Part shown: one piece after another, positions 54,752 through 64,000 of the stretch
Layout: each line of letters opens with the position of its first letter
Numbering within the stretch: position 1 is the stretch's first letter
Assembly: GCA_016714935.1 (NCBI GenBank)
Contig: JADKBU010000004.1
Coordinates: 1-64,000 of the forward strand
Direction of reading: 5' to 3'
DNA length: 64,000 nucleotides
Source: Candidatus Accumulibacter propinquus
GTDB lineage: Bacteria > Pseudomonadota > Gammaproteobacteria > Burkholderiales > Rhodocyclaceae
Notes under the pieces: generated by a model
The model's input: the letters and a program-made list of their open reading frames with translations, nothing else
Told to the model about the DNA's origin: nothing
Database searches by the model: none
Translations under genes and position numbers: made by a program

Positions 54752-56863
54752 ATGGATAGCAAGATGGCGATGGTTGCCGCCTGGAGTTACGGGCTGGCGG
54801 GGGTTTTTGCGGCCTTCCTGACGCTGTACCTGGCTTCCGGCTGGCGCGCCGGTGGTCGCAGTCGTGCCATGTTTCTCGCGGTTGCACTGTGTGCCCTGTG
54901 GGGAATGCTGGGCCTGGCATTTGCGCTGACCGGGCAGGCCGTGTTTCTTGCCGGTAGTCTGTTGGCCGATGCGCCGCGTTTCGGTGGCTGGTACTTCTTC
55001 CTCCTGATCCTGATGAAGCCGGAAGCGACCGAAGGCGAGCGTCCGACGCCACGTCCCGGCTGGCTGGGCGCGATCGCATGGCTGCTCTGTCTGGTCGGCT
55101 TTGCCGCGCAGCTGCTGGCTGTACTGGGAATCGATCTGGTGCTGCCGTCGCAGCGGGTGGTCCTGTTTGCCTCGCTGGCGATGAGTGTGTTCGGCCTGGT
55201 GTTGATCGAGCAGTTGTTTCGCACCGTTTCTCCCGACTTTCGCTGGAGCATCAAGCCCTTGTGTCTTGGGCTCGGGGGCGTCTTCCTGTTCGACCTGTAC
55301 CTGTATTCGGACGCGCTGCTGTTCAATCGGGTCGATGTGGACGCCTTCAGCATTCGCGGCTTTGCGCATGCCCTCGGCTTGCCGCTGGTGGCGCTGTCGG
55401 CGATCCGTAGCCATGACTGGAAGAGAAGGCTGGTCATGTCGCAGCGAGCCGCGCTGCAGTCGGCGACCCTGGTGATCGTCGGCGCCTATCTTCTGTTCAT
55501 GGCGTCCGCCGGCTATTACGTCCGTTTTTTTGGTGGCGAATGGGGAAGGGCGCTGCAACTGGCGCTACTCTTTGCGGCCTTGCTGGTCCTCGCGGGGTTG
55601 GCCCTGTCGGGTTCGATGCGCGCCAGACTTCGGGTACAGGTCGGCAAGCACTTCTTCAGCTACCGTTACGACTACCGTGAGGAGTGGCTGCGTTTTACCC
55701 AGACGCTTTCCTCGCAAGGCGGCTTCACCGGCATGGGGCGGCACGTGGTGCGTGGTCTGGCCGACATGGTCGAGAGTCCGAGCGGGGCGCTGTGGCTCAA
55801 GGATCCCTCCGGTCGCTTCTTTGCGCAGGCGGCCTGCTGGAACATGCCCGCGTCAGTGGTCACGGAGGATGCCGACAGCCCCTTGTGCAAATTCCTGCTT
55901 GAAAGTGGCTGGGTGATCAATCTGGAAGAGTATCGTTCGCTGCCGCGTCGCTACGATGGCCTCAAACTTCCGGCATGGGTCGTCGAGGTGCCGAATGCCT
56001 GGTTGGTGGTGCCACTGACGACGGGCAGCGAACTGATCGCTTTCGTTGTGCTGGCCACGGCGCGGACAAGAATCGACGTGAACTGGGAGGTCAACGACCT
56101 GCTCAAGACGGCGGCACGGCAGGCAGGAGCCTTTCTTGGCCAGATGCAAGCCAGCGAAGCCCTGCTGGAAGTGCGGAAGTTCGATTCGTTCAACCGCATG
56201 TCGGCATTTGTGGTCCATGACCTGAAGAACATCATTGCCCAGTTGTCGCTGATGCTCAAGAACGCCGAGCGTCATCGCGACAACCCCGAGTTCCAGAAGG
56301 ACATGTTGATGACCGTCGAACACTCTGTCGAGCGTATGCGGCAACTGATGATGCAGTTGCGTGAAGGAGCAACACCGCTTGACGGTCCCAGGGGAATCGA
56401 TCTGGTCGACGTCCTGCGGCGGATCCAGTCGGCCAAGGCTGGGCAGGGGCGGGAGGTCGCACTGACGGTCGACGAAAGGGTCGTCGCCCGCGGGCACGAA
56501 GACCGGATTGAGCGAGTGATCGGTCATCTGGTGCAAAATGCGCTGGATGCCACCGAGCACGGCGGGCGTGTCTGGATCCGGGTGGCCCGTCAGGGGACGC
56601 ATGCTCTGGTCGAGGTGGGCGATACCGGGCATGGGATGAGTCCAGAGTTTGTTCGCGAACGGCTGTTCAAACCCTTCCAGACGACCAAGCCGACAGGAAT
56701 GGGTATCGGCGCTTACGAGAGTTTCCAGTATGTTCACGAACTGGGCGGCAAACTGTCGGTCGATAGCGCAGTCGATGTCGGCACGCAAGTGGCGTTGCTG
56801 CTGCCCCTATTCGATACCGGCCATGGCATGAAGCCCACAGAGACACCGAAGGAGTCGGCATGA
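54752..56863 (+). CDS. prsK: PEP-CTERM system histidine kinase PrsK
   Basis: 703 residues from ATG 54752 (GTG 54749 possible). The N-terminal third is a multi-helix membrane sensor (AAWSYGLAGVFAAFLTLYLA, VALCALWGMLGLAFALTG, LGAIAWLLCLVGFAAQLLAV). A GAF-like region follows (ELIAFVVLATARTRIDVNWE), then the phosphoacceptor FVVHDLKNIIAQLSLMLKNA. The ATPase domain has the N box HLVQNALDATEHGG, the G boxes DTGHGMS and GMGIGAYES. It phosphorylates PrsR. The stop overlaps the prsR start (ATGA). Confidence 0.96.
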   Translation: MDSKMAMVAAWSYGLAGVFAAFLTLYLASGWRAGGRSRAMFLAVALCALWGMLGLAFALTGQAVFLAGSLLADAPRFGGWYFFLLILMKPEATEGERPTPRPGWLGAIAWLLCLVGFAAQLLAVLGIDLVLPSQRVVLFASLAMSVFGLVLIEQLFRTVSPDFRWSIKPLCLGLGGVFLFDLYLYSDALLFNRVDVDAFSIRGFAHALGLPLVALSAIRSHDWKRRLVMSQRAALQSATLVIVGAYLLFMASAGYYVRFFGGEWGRALQLALLFAALLVLAGLALSGSMRARLRVQVGKHFFSYRYDYREEWLRFTQTLSSQGGFTGMGRHVVRGLADMVESPSGALWLKDPSGRFFAQAACWNMPASVVTEDADSPLCKFLLESGWVINLEEYRSLPRRYDGLKLPAWVVEVPNAWLVVPLTTGSELIAFVVLATARTRIDVNWEVNDLLKTAARQAGAFLGQMQASEALLEVRKFDSFNRMSAFVVHDLKNIIAQLSLMLKNAERHRDNPEFQKDMLMTVEHSVERMRQLMMQLREGATPLDGPRGIDLVDVLRRIQSAKAGQGREVALTVDERVVARGHEDRIERVIGHLVQNALDATEHGGRVWIRVARQGTHALVEVGDTGHGMSPEFVRERLFKPFQTTKPTGMGIGAYESFQYVHELGGKLSVDSAVDVGTQVALLLPLFDTGHGMKPTETPKESA

Positions 56864-58218
56864 GTTCCGAGAAGTTGCCGCACCTGCTCATCGTCGAGGA
56901 CGATCGAGCGTTGCAGAAACAGATCCGCTGGGCATTCGACCAGTACGAGACCCTGACCGCCGACGATCGAGAGAGCGCCCTGGTGCTGATCCGGCGCTAT
57001 CAGCCGCCGGTGGTCACCATGGATCTCGGTTTGCCGCCCGACGCCGACTCGGTCTCCGAAGGTTTCAGGTTGCTCGAAGAGATCCTGACCCTGGCGCCGG
57101 ATACCAAGGTCATTGTCCTGACCGGACAGAACGACCGGGCCAACGCTTTGCGCGCGATTGCCCTCGGCGCCTATGATTTTTTTGCCAAACCGTTCGAAAT
57201 CGACATGTTGGGCCTGACGATTCAGCGTGCCTACCGTCTCTATGAACTGCAAAAGGAAAACGAGCGGCTGCAATCGATGCAGCATCCCGACGTGCTGGCC
57301 GGGCTGATCACCCGAGACCCGGAGCTGCTGCGCGTCTGTCGTACCATCGAGCGGGTTGCGGTGACCGATGCGACGGTGTTGCTGCTCGGCGAGAGCGGGA
57401 CAGGCAAGGAACTGCTGGCGCGAGGAGTGCATGAGTCGTCGCCGCGTCGCCGCGAGCGGTTCGTGGCCATCAACTGTGCGGCCATTCCGGAAAACCTGCT
57501 GGAAAGCGAACTCTTCGGCTACGAGAAGGGGGCCTTTACCGGTGCGGCGAGAACCACCCCGGGCAAGATCGAAACGGCGAACAACGGCACCCTGATGCTG
57601 GACGAAATTGGCGACCTGCCGCATTCGCTGCAGGCGAAGCTGTTGCGTTTCCTCCAGGAGCGGGTCATCGAGAGGATCGGCGGGCGGCAGGAGATCCCGG
57701 TAAACGTCCGGATCGTTTGCGCGACGCACCAGAATCTCAAGACCCTGATCAGCGAGGGACGTTTTCGTGAGGACCTGTTTTATCGGTTGGCGGAGATTGT
57801 CGTGAACATTCCGCCCCTGCGGGCGCGCTCGGGCGACGCCAACTTGTTGGCGCATGCGTTCTTGCGGCGTTTTGCCGCCGAGAACAATCGCGGCGGGATG
57901 ACCCTGCGCGAGGATGCCTTGCGGACGATCGAAGCCTATCCCTGGCCGGGCAACGTTCGGGAACTGGAGAACTGCCTCAAACGGGCGGTGATCATGGCCG
58001 ATGGCAACCAGATCACGGCCGATGACATCGGCCTTGCCGGCGCGGCGCCGGCAGACGAGGCGGTGCTGGACCTGCGACATGCGCGCGATGACGCCGAGCG
58101 GCGGGTGGTCATCACCGCCCTGGCGCGCGCCGACGGCAACGTGGTCAAGGCTGCCGAGCTGCTTGGCGTCAGCCGACCGACTCTGTACGATATGATGCAT
58201 AGGTTTGGACTGAAGTAG
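56860..58218 (+). CDS. prsR: PEP-CTERM system sigma-54-dependent response regulator PrsR
   Basis: 452 residues. The receiver domain (LLIVEDDRALQKQIRWAFDQ, phosphoacceptor in VTMDLGLPPDAD) is followed by the AAA+ domain: Walker A LLLGESGTGKELLARGVHES, the sigma-54-contacting GAFTGA in FGYEKGAFTGAARTT, Walker B MLDEIGDLPHSLQAKLLRF. The C-terminal helix-turn-helix is NVVKAAELLGVSRPTLYDMM. It activates RpoN promoters, probably including the PEP-CTERM gene in this window. It is translationally coupled to prsK. Confidence 0.97.
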   Translation: MSSEKLPHLLIVEDDRALQKQIRWAFDQYETLTADDRESALVLIRRYQPPVVTMDLGLPPDADSVSEGFRLLEEILTLAPDTKVIVLTGQNDRANALRAIALGAYDFFAKPFEIDMLGLTIQRAYRLYELQKENERLQSMQHPDVLAGLITRDPELLRVCRTIERVAVTDATVLLLGESGTGKELLARGVHESSPRRRERFVAINCAAIPENLLESELFGYEKGAFTGAARTTPGKIETANNGTLMLDEIGDLPHSLQAKLLRFLQERVIERIGGRQEIPVNVRIVCATHQNLKTLISEGRFREDLFYRLAEIVVNIPPLRARSGDANLLAHAFLRRFAAENNRGGMTLREDALRTIEAYPWPGNVRELENCLKRAVIMADGNQITADDIGLAGAAPADEAVLDLRHARDDAERRVVITALARADGNVVKAAELLGVSRPTLYDMMHRFGLK

Positions 58219-58258
58219 CGCCTGTCCAAGACGATTTATCGACTCCGTGAGGACCCTT

Positions 58259-61042
58259 ATGAATACTCGCAACTCGCTGCACAAACTGCGCAGGGCAGGC
58301 GTTTCGGCATTGCTGGCTACCCTTCTCCTGGTCGGTTGCGGTGGAGAAAAACCGGAAGCCATGCTCGCCTCGGCGAAGGAATATCTGGTCAAGAACGACC
58401 ACAAGGCGGCAGCCATCCAGTTGAAGAACGTCTTGCAGAAGGAACCGCAACTGGCCGAAGCGCGTTTCCTGCTCGGCAAGGCTCTGCTGGAAGGCGGTGA
58501 TCCGACCGGCGCCGAGGTCGAGCTGCGCAAGGCGCGCGACCTGAAGTATTCGGCCGACCAGGTGACCCCGCTGCTGGCGCGGACCATGCTCATGCTTGGT
58601 CAGCCTCAAAAGGTGACCGATGAACTGGCCACGACCGAACTCAGTACGCCGGAAGCCAGGGCTGACTTGCTGACTTCGGTCGGGCAGGCCTACCTGATGC
58701 AGGAAAAGGACAGCCGGGCGGAGGCCGCTTACGCGGCGGCGCTGGTCGCGCAACCCGCCTACGCGCCCGCACTGCTGGGCCAGGCTCGGCTGCAAGCCAG
58801 CCGGGGCGACCTGCCGGGCGCCGTGGCACTGCTTGACGCGGCTTTGGAAAAATCGCCGAAACTCCATGATGCCCTGCAGCTCAAGGGGGACATGCTGGCT
58901 ACCAACGGTGATTCGGCGGGGGCGATGGCAGCCTATCGCAAGGTCCTCGAAGTCAAGCCCGAGTACCTGCCGGCACACTCGGCAATCATCAGGATGTTGC
59001 TGGCGGACAACAAACTCGACGAGGCCGGCAAGCAGATCGACTTGTTGAAGGAGACTGCTCCCAACCATCCGCAAACACACTACCTGCAGGCGATGTATGC
59101 GTATCAGAAGAAGGATTACGCGGCGGCCCGGGACTCCATCCTGCTGCACCTCAAGTTTTATCCGGAGAGTCCTCTCGGTCTGCAGTTGGCCGGGCTCATC
59201 GAGTACGACGTGAAGGCGTATCCCCAGGCCGAGGCGTACCTGCTGAAGGCACTTCCACGGACGCCGCCCCTGAGCATCACGCGCCGCGTGCTGATTGCCA
59301 GTTACCTTCGCGACTCGCAGCCGGGCAAGGCGCTGGGAATCCTGGAGCCGGTGCTCGACAAGATCGACAAGGACTCGAACATGTTGGCGCTTGCCGGTCA
59401 GGTGTATCTGCAGAATGGCCAGGTCGACAAAGCTGGTCAGTACTTTGCGAAGGCCGCCACACTCGACCCCAAGAACGCCGGCAAACGTACTTCCCTGGCG
59501 ATGGTGAACATGCTGAAAGGCGACAGCGATGTGGCGTTTCGTGATCTGGAACAGGTGGCGTCGGGTGATACCGGGACCCGCGCCGATCTGGCGCTGATCG
59601 CCGCGCACATGCAACGACGCGAGTACGATCAGGCATTGAAGGCCATCGCCGCGCTCGAGAAAAAACAGCCGGATAATCCGCTGACGCATAACCTGCGGGG
59701 CACAACGCTGCTCGGCAAGCGGGATATGGCGGCGGCGCGGAAGAGTTTTGAAAAGGCTCTGGCTTTGAACCCGGCCTATTTCCCGGCCGCAGCCAATCTG
59801 GCCAGCCTGGATCTTGCCGACAAGAAGCCCGACGATGCCAGGAAGCGCTTCGAGGGGGTTCTGGCCAAGGATCCCAAGAATGTGCAGGCGCTCCTTGCGG
59901 TTGCCGACCTGCGTGCCAGGGCGGGTGGTACGACCGAGGAGGTGGCCGGGCTGATCGGCAAGGCGATTGCCGCAAGTCCGAGCGATCCGGCACCCCGTCT
60001 GGCCTTGATCGGCATGTATCTGAGCAAGAAGGAGGTCAAGAGCGCGCTCGTCGCGGCCCAGGAGGCAGTCGCCGTGCTGCCGGAGCGGGCGGAGATCCTC
60101 GATGCCGCCGGACGTGCCCAGCAGGCGGCAGGCGACTACAATCAGGCACTCGCCACCTATGGCAAGCTGGCAGCACTCAAGCCCGACTCCCAGATACCCC
60201 TCCTGCGCATGGCCGAGATCGAGGTGGCGTCGAACAACAAGGAAGCGGCGCTGCAGAGTCTGCGCAAGGCACTGAAGGTCAAGCCGGATTCGGTCGAGGC
60301 TCAGCGCGGCATCATGATGCTCGAACTCGACGCCGGTCGCGTCAAGGAAGCGCTGGTGGTGGCCCGCGAGGTGCAAAGACAGAGACCCAAGGAAGCCATC
60401 GGCTACAGCCTGGAGGGTGACGCTCACGCCTCCAAGAATGCCTGGGCGGATGCCGCCGCAGCCTATCGGGCCGGACTCAAGGAGGTCCCGGTGAGCGAAC
60501 TGGCGGGCAAGCTGTACTCGGCACTGCTGGGTGGCGGCAATACCGCCGAGGCCGAGAAGTTTGCCGAGACCTGGCTCAAGGAGCATCCGAAGGATGCCCG
60601 TTTCCGCCTTCAACTGGGGGAACTGGCGACAGCGCGCAAGGACTACGCCGGCGCTGCCAAGCAATATCGCCTTCTGCTCGAAGCGCAGCCGGAAAACGCG
60701 GCGGTGCTCAACAATCTGGCGTGGGTTGCCGGACAGATGAAGGATCCGAAGGCCATCGAGTATGCCGAGAAGGCCAACAAGCTGGCGCCGAATCAGCCTG
60801 CGGTGATGGATACGCTCGCCGTCCTGCTGCTTGACAAGGGAGATAGCGCGCGCGCGCTGGATCTGCTCAAGAAGGCTCTGGATCTGGCGCCGCAGGCCTC
60901 GCAGATTCGTCTCAACTATGCCAAGGCGCTGCTCAAGGCCGGGCAGAAGACAGAGGCTCGGAGCGAGCTGGATCAACTGGCGAAGCTGGGTGACAAATTC
61001 CCGGCGCAGGCGGAGGTCGGGCAACTGCTGAAGGGGCTGTAG
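58259..61042 (+). CDS. prsT: PEP-CTERM system TPR-repeat lipoprotein PrsT
   Basis: Start ATG 58259 after GTGAGGA. 927 residues, family-typical length. A lipoprotein signal (SALLATLLLVGCGGEKPE, Cys in LVGC) is followed by many TPR units from SAKEYLVKNDHKAAAIQLKN to SQIRLNYAKALLKAGQKTEA. Found beside prsK/prsR in most XrtA loci. It presumably scaffolds the export of polysaccharide or PEP-CTERM proteins at the outer membrane (inference). 40 bases separate it from prsR. Confidence 0.96.
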   Translation: MNTRNSLHKLRRAGVSALLATLLLVGCGGEKPEAMLASAKEYLVKNDHKAAAIQLKNVLQKEPQLAEARFLLGKALLEGGDPTGAEVELRKARDLKYSADQVTPLLARTMLMLGQPQKVTDELATTELSTPEARADLLTSVGQAYLMQEKDSRAEAAYAAALVAQPAYAPALLGQARLQASRGDLPGAVALLDAALEKSPKLHDALQLKGDMLATNGDSAGAMAAYRKVLEVKPEYLPAHSAIIRMLLADNKLDEAGKQIDLLKETAPNHPQTHYLQAMYAYQKKDYAAARDSILLHLKFYPESPLGLQLAGLIEYDVKAYPQAEAYLLKALPRTPPLSITRRVLIASYLRDSQPGKALGILEPVLDKIDKDSNMLALAGQVYLQNGQVDKAGQYFAKAATLDPKNAGKRTSLAMVNMLKGDSDVAFRDLEQVASGDTGTRADLALIAAHMQRREYDQALKAIAALEKKQPDNPLTHNLRGTTLLGKRDMAAARKSFEKALALNPAYFPAAANLASLDLADKKPDDARKRFEGVLAKDPKNVQALLAVADLRARAGGTTEEVAGLIGKAIAASPSDPAPRLALIGMYLSKKEVKSALVAAQEAVAVLPERAEILDAAGRAQQAAGDYNQALATYGKLAALKPDSQIPLLRMAEIEVASNNKEAALQSLRKALKVKPDSVEAQRGIMMLELDAGRVKEALVVAREVQRQRPKEAIGYSLEGDAHASKNAWADAAAAYRAGLKEVPVSELAGKLYSALLGGGNTAEAEKFAETWLKEHPKDARFRLQLGELATARKDYAGAAKQYRLLLEAQPENAAVLNNLAWVAGQMKDPKAIEYAEKANKLAPNQPAVMDTLAVLLLDKGDSARALDLLKKALDLAPQASQIRLNYAKALLKAGQKTEARSELDQLAKLGDKFPAQAEVGQLLKGL

Positions 61043-61091
61043 GACGCAGTTGTGGCAGAAAATTGAATGACACTCAGAGGATGGGAAGTTG

Positions 61092-62359
<1,268 letters not shown>

Positions 62360-62372
<13 letters not shown>

Positions 62373-63430
62373 GTTCCGCATTGCCCCATCCTCTGGCGGC
62401 GCTCGGCGAGCGGTTGTCGGCGCAGCCGGCACGCTGGCTGGTCACCGGCAGCGCCGGCTTCATCGGTTCGCATCTCGTGGAGACCTTGCTGGGGTGGGGG
62501 CAGACGGTTGTCGGTGTGGACAACTTTGCCACCGGCCATCGGCGGAATCTCGATGAGGTGCGATCATTGGTGAGTCGCGAGCAGTGGCGTCGTCACCGTT
62601 TCATCGAGGCCGATATCTGCGATCTGGGGGCGTGTCGCGAGGCTTGCCGCGAGGTCGATTTCGTCCTGCACCAGGCGGCGCTGGGTTCCGTTCCGCGTTC
62701 CCTGGCCAATCCGGTGGCCACCAACGCAGCCAACGTCGACGGTTTTCTCAACATGCTTGTGGCGGCACGCGATGCCGGCGTAAAGCGTTTCGTTTACGCC
62801 GCATCGAGTTCGACCTATGGTGATCATCAGGCACTGCCCAAGGTCGAAGCCCACATTGGCAGGCCCCTCTCCCCGTATGCCGTGACCAAACTGGTGAATG
62901 AACTCTACGCCGAGGTGTTCGCGCGTTGTTATGCCTTTCCGTCGATCGGTTTGCGCTATTTCAATGTGTTCGGTGCCCGCCAGGACCCCGAGGGCGCTTA
63001 CGCCGCGGTGATTCCCCGCTGGACCCGCGCCATGTTGCTCGGCGAGGAAGTGACCATCCACGGCGACGGTGAAACAAGCCGTGATTTCTGCTTCGTCGAC
63101 AACGCCGTACAAGCCAACCTGCTGGCCGCGACCATCGACGATGCGGCGGCACTCAATCAGGTGTACAACGTCGCGGTCGATGACCGGACCTCACTGAACC
63201 GGCTCTTCGAACTTCTGCGCGACGAGCTCGCCGAGTTCCGGCCCGACCTGCGTGACGTGCGGCCGGTGTACGGGGATTTTCGGCCGGGCGACGTGCGGCA
63301 CTCGCAGGCTGATATCGCGAAAGCCCGCCGCTTGCTTGGATATCTGCCGAGCCACCGGCTCGAAGCCGGAATCAGAGCAGCGATGCCGTGGTACGTGTCA
63401 CGGTTCGCCGTGGTCGAGGGAGCCAGTTGA
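62360..63430 (+). CDS. wbpP: UDP-HexNAc(A) 4-epimerase (WbpP/TviC type)
   Basis: 356 residues, GTG start 62360 inside the end of the dehydrogenase gene. An extended [62 protein letters not shown], catalytic Ser/Tyr in ASSSTYGDH and [59 protein letters not shown]. These segments match the WbpP group, which interconverts gluco- and galacto-HexNAc(A). With wbpO it would supply a HexNAc uronic acid for the exopolysaccharide. Its TGA overlaps the next ATG by one base. Confidence 0.94.
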
Positions 63431-64000
63431 TGGAGCGTTCGTTTATTCACTATTCGGCACGGCTGCTGCGGGGGGGCGTCGTCTTTTTCGGGCTGCTGAG
63501 TGCGTCGATGCTGGTCGCCGGGGAGATTCCCAGGGAAGCGGATGCCGAGCGTCTGCTGGCCTTGCGCAAGGAAGCCGTGGCCCACGAGCATGGCGAGGGT
63601 GTGCCCAGGGATTACGCCCGGGCGGCCAAGCTGTATTGCGATGGTGCCCGCCTTGGCGATCCCGAGGCGCAATTCAGTCTCGGGTGGATGTACGCCAACG
63701 GGCGCGGCATCGAACGGGACGATGCGCGGGCAGCGTATTTCTTTAGCCTGGCGGCGAAGCAGGGGCATGCGCCGTCGCAGAGGATGCAGCGTTTTGTCGG
63801 CGAACCCGGATCAGCGGTGCCGGAGTGCATGCGCGCCGTGGTCTTTGTCGACGAGGCGCCGGATGTCATGGTGCCGAGCAGCGAAGCCCAGAAGAAGGTC
63901 CTCGGTCTGGTCAACCAACTGGCGCCGGAGTACGGTGTCAGTCCGCGTCTGGCGCTGGCGGTGATCCGGGCCGAGTCCAATTTCAACCCGATGGCCCTGT
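63430..64000 (+). CDS. Lytic transglycosylase with Sel1-like repeats (partial, cut by window end)
   Basis: ATG 63430. The first 190 residues are visible. A signal peptide (GGVVFFGLLSASMLVAGE) is followed by two Sel1-type repeats (GVPRDYARAAKLYCDGARLG, AQFSLGWMYANGRGIERDDA...), a linker, then the start of an SLT domain: LVNQLAPEYGVSPRLALAVI and the catalytic-Glu segment RAESNFNPMA, at which the window ends. It would cleave peptidoglycan, perhaps to let the polysaccharide machinery pass the cell wall. It is coupled to wbpP. Confidence 0.88.
   Translation, partial: MERSFIHYSARLLRGGVVFFGLLSASMLVAGEIPREADAERLLALRKEAVAHEHGEGVPRDYARAAKLYCDGARLGDPEAQFSLGWMYANGRGIERDDARAAYFFSLAAKQGHAPSQRMQRFVGEPGSAVPECMRAVVFVDEAPDVMVPSSEAQKKVLGLVNQLAPEYGVSPRLALAVIRAESNFNPMAL

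Noticed and set aside
58169..61024. 951-codon minus-strand open frame opposite prsT
   Set aside because: Antisense of the repeated, GC-rich prsT; no signal, domain or start site supports it.

Overview
The window reads as chromosomal DNA of a high-GC betaproteobacterium. The housekeeping order TPR protein–lolB–ispE–tRNA-Gln–prs–rplY–pth–ychF, the yciB–YciI–BolA–PpiC run, and a PEP-CTERM/XrtA-type polysaccharide locus (prsK, prsR, prsT) all fit Rhodocyclales-like bacteria, with Candidatus Accumulibacter a plausible guess. The taxon is inferred from gene content and order and was not searched.

Region 1 (1 to about 10.8 kb) is damaged as read. Recognisable genes change reading frame every 50-200 bases. 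On the plus strand they form a lipid-modification cluster: COG2907 FAD oxidoreductase, DUF1365, cyclopropane-fatty-acid synthase-like, chalcone isomerase-like, MFS transporter, DUF3833, SDR and NTF2-like. A cation P-type ATPase follows on the minus strand, and then the 5' third of gpmI. Because gpmI, a core glycolytic gene, is hit in the same way and the damage fades inside it, low sequence quality is a better explanation than decay. Region 2 (10.8-14.5 kb) holds the rest of gpmI, a homocysteine S-methyltransferase and an alcohol dehydrogenase. A 116-bp direct repeat lies over the 3' ends of the last two.

Region 3 (15.0-24.95 kb) is a one-direction minus-strand island of apparent defence genes. 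In transcription order it holds AbiEi-type regulator, AbiEii nucleotidyltransferase with a WYL-like domain and zinc ribbon, large DEAD/DEAH helicase, DUF3696-type ATPase, PIN nuclease, RNA ligase, HNH nuclease, membrane-anchored Mrr nuclease with zinc ribbon, and a class II Fic protein. Several junctions are ATGA/GTGA overlaps, and a perfect inverted repeat precedes the first gene. I do not recognise the whole set as a named system, so it is the main candidate for something new. Helicase and ATPase are joined in frame by an apparent deletion, and several genes carry single frameshifts.

Region 4 (25.6-50.5 kb) is intact housekeeping: ychF, pth, rplY, prs, tRNA-Gln, ispE, lolB, a TPR protein, mutM, a dynamin-like GTPase, a DUF3300/DUF2950 pair, yciB, YciI, BolA, a parvulin, purL, nnr, a PEP-CTERM protein with a sigma-54 promoter, a patatin-like protein, a HIT protein, and an NfeD/SPFH pair with a small membrane ORF.

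Region 5 (50.8-64 kb) is an exopolysaccharide/PEP-CTERM locus. It holds an O-antigen ligase-like protein with an inserted domain, a TIGR03013-type sugar transferase, the histidine kinase PrsK, the sigma-54 activator PrsR, the TPR lipoprotein PrsT, a WbpO/WbpP sugar-nucleotide pair, and the start of a Sel1/lytic transglycosylase protein cut by the window edge. PrsK/PrsR probably control the PEP-CTERM gene at 46.3 kb through its -24/-12 promoter. No exosortase is in the window.
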